64,000 bases of DNA, from contig CAYQLY010000006.1 of the NCBI GenBank assembly GCA_964418605.1, positions 62,001-126,000 on the forward strand, read 5' to 3'. The translations under genes were made by a program, and so were the position numbers. Shown one piece after another: positions 63,366 to 64,000 of the stretch. Origin of the DNA: CAYQLY01 sp964418605 (GTDB lineage: Bacteria; Bacteroidota; Bacteroidia; Cytophagales; Cyclobacteriaceae). The notes beneath the pieces were generated by a model. That model saw nothing but the letters and a program-made list of their open reading frames with translations. It did no database searches and was not told the DNA's origin. Within the stretch, counting starts at the first letter, position 1; each line of letters opens with the position of its first letter.

Positions 63366-64000
63366 TTAAAACAATTCTTATAGATGATGAGCCATTGGCT
63401 CGATCGATTATAAAAGACTATTTAAAAGCATATCCACAAATAGCCATCGTAGACGAATGCAACGATGGATTCGAAGGCATCAAAGCGATTGCAGAATATC
63501 AACCTGATCTTATTTTTCTTGATGTACAAATGCCAAAGATCAATGGATTTGAAATGCTGGAATTAATAGAACATCCTCCATTTGTTATTTTCTCTACTGC
63601 TTTTGATGAATATGCCGTGAAAGCATTTGAATGCTATGCGATTGATTATTTATTAAAACCCTTTAGTAAAGAACGTTTTGATAGAGCTATTCAAAAATAC
63701 ATGGATCAACATAAAAGTAGTGCTCCAGGCTCTAATCTAAAAACAATGTTGGAGAAAATAGATTTACAACATAGTCAAAATCAGCGTGTAGTAGTAAAAA
63801 CAGGGAACAAGATTCGAATTATTCCCATGCAAGATATTTATTACTTAGAAGCAGATGATGACTATGTAAAAATACATACACAAGAAGGTTCTTTTTTGAA
63901 AGGAAAAACAATGAATTATTTTGAAAGTATATTAGATCCTCAACAGTTTGTGCGAGTTCATCGTTCCTACATTGTACAAGTAGCTCAAATTACACGTATA
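63362..64000 (+). CDS. LytTR-family response regulator, 3' truncated by window edge
   Basis: The open frame runs from ATG 63362 to the end of the window (213 codons) and is not closed. The receiver domain has acidic Asp8/Asp9, phosphoacceptor Asp54 (IFLDVQMPKINGFEML) and Lys99 (DYLLKPFSKERF). From about residue 140 the LytTR DNA-binding domain is seen (IIPMQDIYYLEADDDYVKIH, then PQQFVRVHRSYIVQVAQIT); perhaps 20-30 residues are missing. It pairs with the overlapping kinase gene and probably controls this same operon. Confidence 0.93.
   Translation, partial: MIKTILIDDEPLARSIIKDYLKAYPQIAIVDECNDGFEGIKAIAEYQPDLIFLDVQMPKINGFEMLELIEHPPFVIFSTAFDEYAVKAFECYAIDYLLKPFSKERFDRAIQKYMDQHKSSAPGSNLKTMLEKIDLQHSQNQRVVVKTGNKIRIIPMQDIYYLEADDDYVKIHTQEGSFLKGKTMNYFESILDPQQFVRVHRSYIVQVAQITRI

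Overview
The window looks like chromosomal DNA from an AT-rich member of the Bacteroidota. The evidence is a SusC/SusD pair, Bacteroidota-type -7 promoter boxes (TAnnTTTG), almost no Shine-Dalgarno sequences, a LytS/LytTR two-component pair, a FecR-type anti-sigma protein, DUF4846 and DUF4288 proteins, ribosomal protein bTHX, and the coaX - barrel - lptC - CNNM gene order. A Cytophagales-like or related lineage would fit, but I cannot name a genus. No rRNA, tRNA, CRISPR array, prophage or plasmid function was seen.

Bases 1-14244 (+ strand) are a surface-polysaccharide locus, cut at the left edge. It holds a Gfo/Idh/MocA sugar dehydrogenase, an SGNH hydrolase, a Wzx-type flippase, six glycosyltransferase-like proteins, two SAM methyltransferases and an asparagine-synthase-type amidotransferase. 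Many genes overlap by ATGA or abut. The glycosyltransferase genes are extremely AT-rich. A polytopic membrane protein (Wzy/EpsG-like candidate) converges on it at 14248-15561.

15648-22647 is a mixed accessory stretch: an ALDH8-like dehydrogenase, a GC-rich lipoprotein with a beta/gamma-crystallin-like C-terminus, a small beta-barrel protein, a REP-associated tyrosine transposase (RAYT) bracketed by palindromes, a large VWA-type membrane protein and a divergent lipoprotein.

22654-31237 (all - strand) is mostly core: DinB-like protein, CoaX, outer-membrane barrel, GIN-domain protein, LptC, small membrane protein, CNNM/CBS transporter-like protein, RluA-type pseudouridine synthase, class II glutamine amidotransferase, PurK and PurE, closed by a strong bidirectional terminator.

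31401-37293 holds bTHX with a lysine-rich tail, then a SusC-SusD-lipoprotein uptake locus without degradative enzymes. 37309-44658 holds Dxs (-) and a + strand run of ScpA, DedA, RsmI-like methyltransferase, DUF4846 protein, MoxR and DUF58.

44684-54614 holds a repeat-domain lipoprotein, a fused Dpp/Opp-type ABC ATPase, a secreted DNA/RNA nuclease, an orphan FecR, malate dehydrogenase, a fused E1 alpha-beta 2-oxoacid dehydrogenase and an MBOAT acyltransferase. Upstream of MBOAT is a frameshifted small gene (54636-54918).

55039-64000 holds a K+-dependent-type membrane pyrophosphatase, an ALDH7-type dehydrogenase, an EEP-family hydrolase, a 2-Cys peroxiredoxin, a small ferredoxin-like protein, and an envelope-stress-like operon (LiaF-like, DUF4288, LytS kinase, LytTR regulator) cut by the right edge.

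The most interesting features are the REP/RAYT module, the frameshifted small gene beside MBOAT, slippage-prone poly-A tracts in a glycosyltransferase gene, and compositional mosaics in the crystallin-like lipoprotein and susC genes. I found no convincing wholly new multi-gene system.
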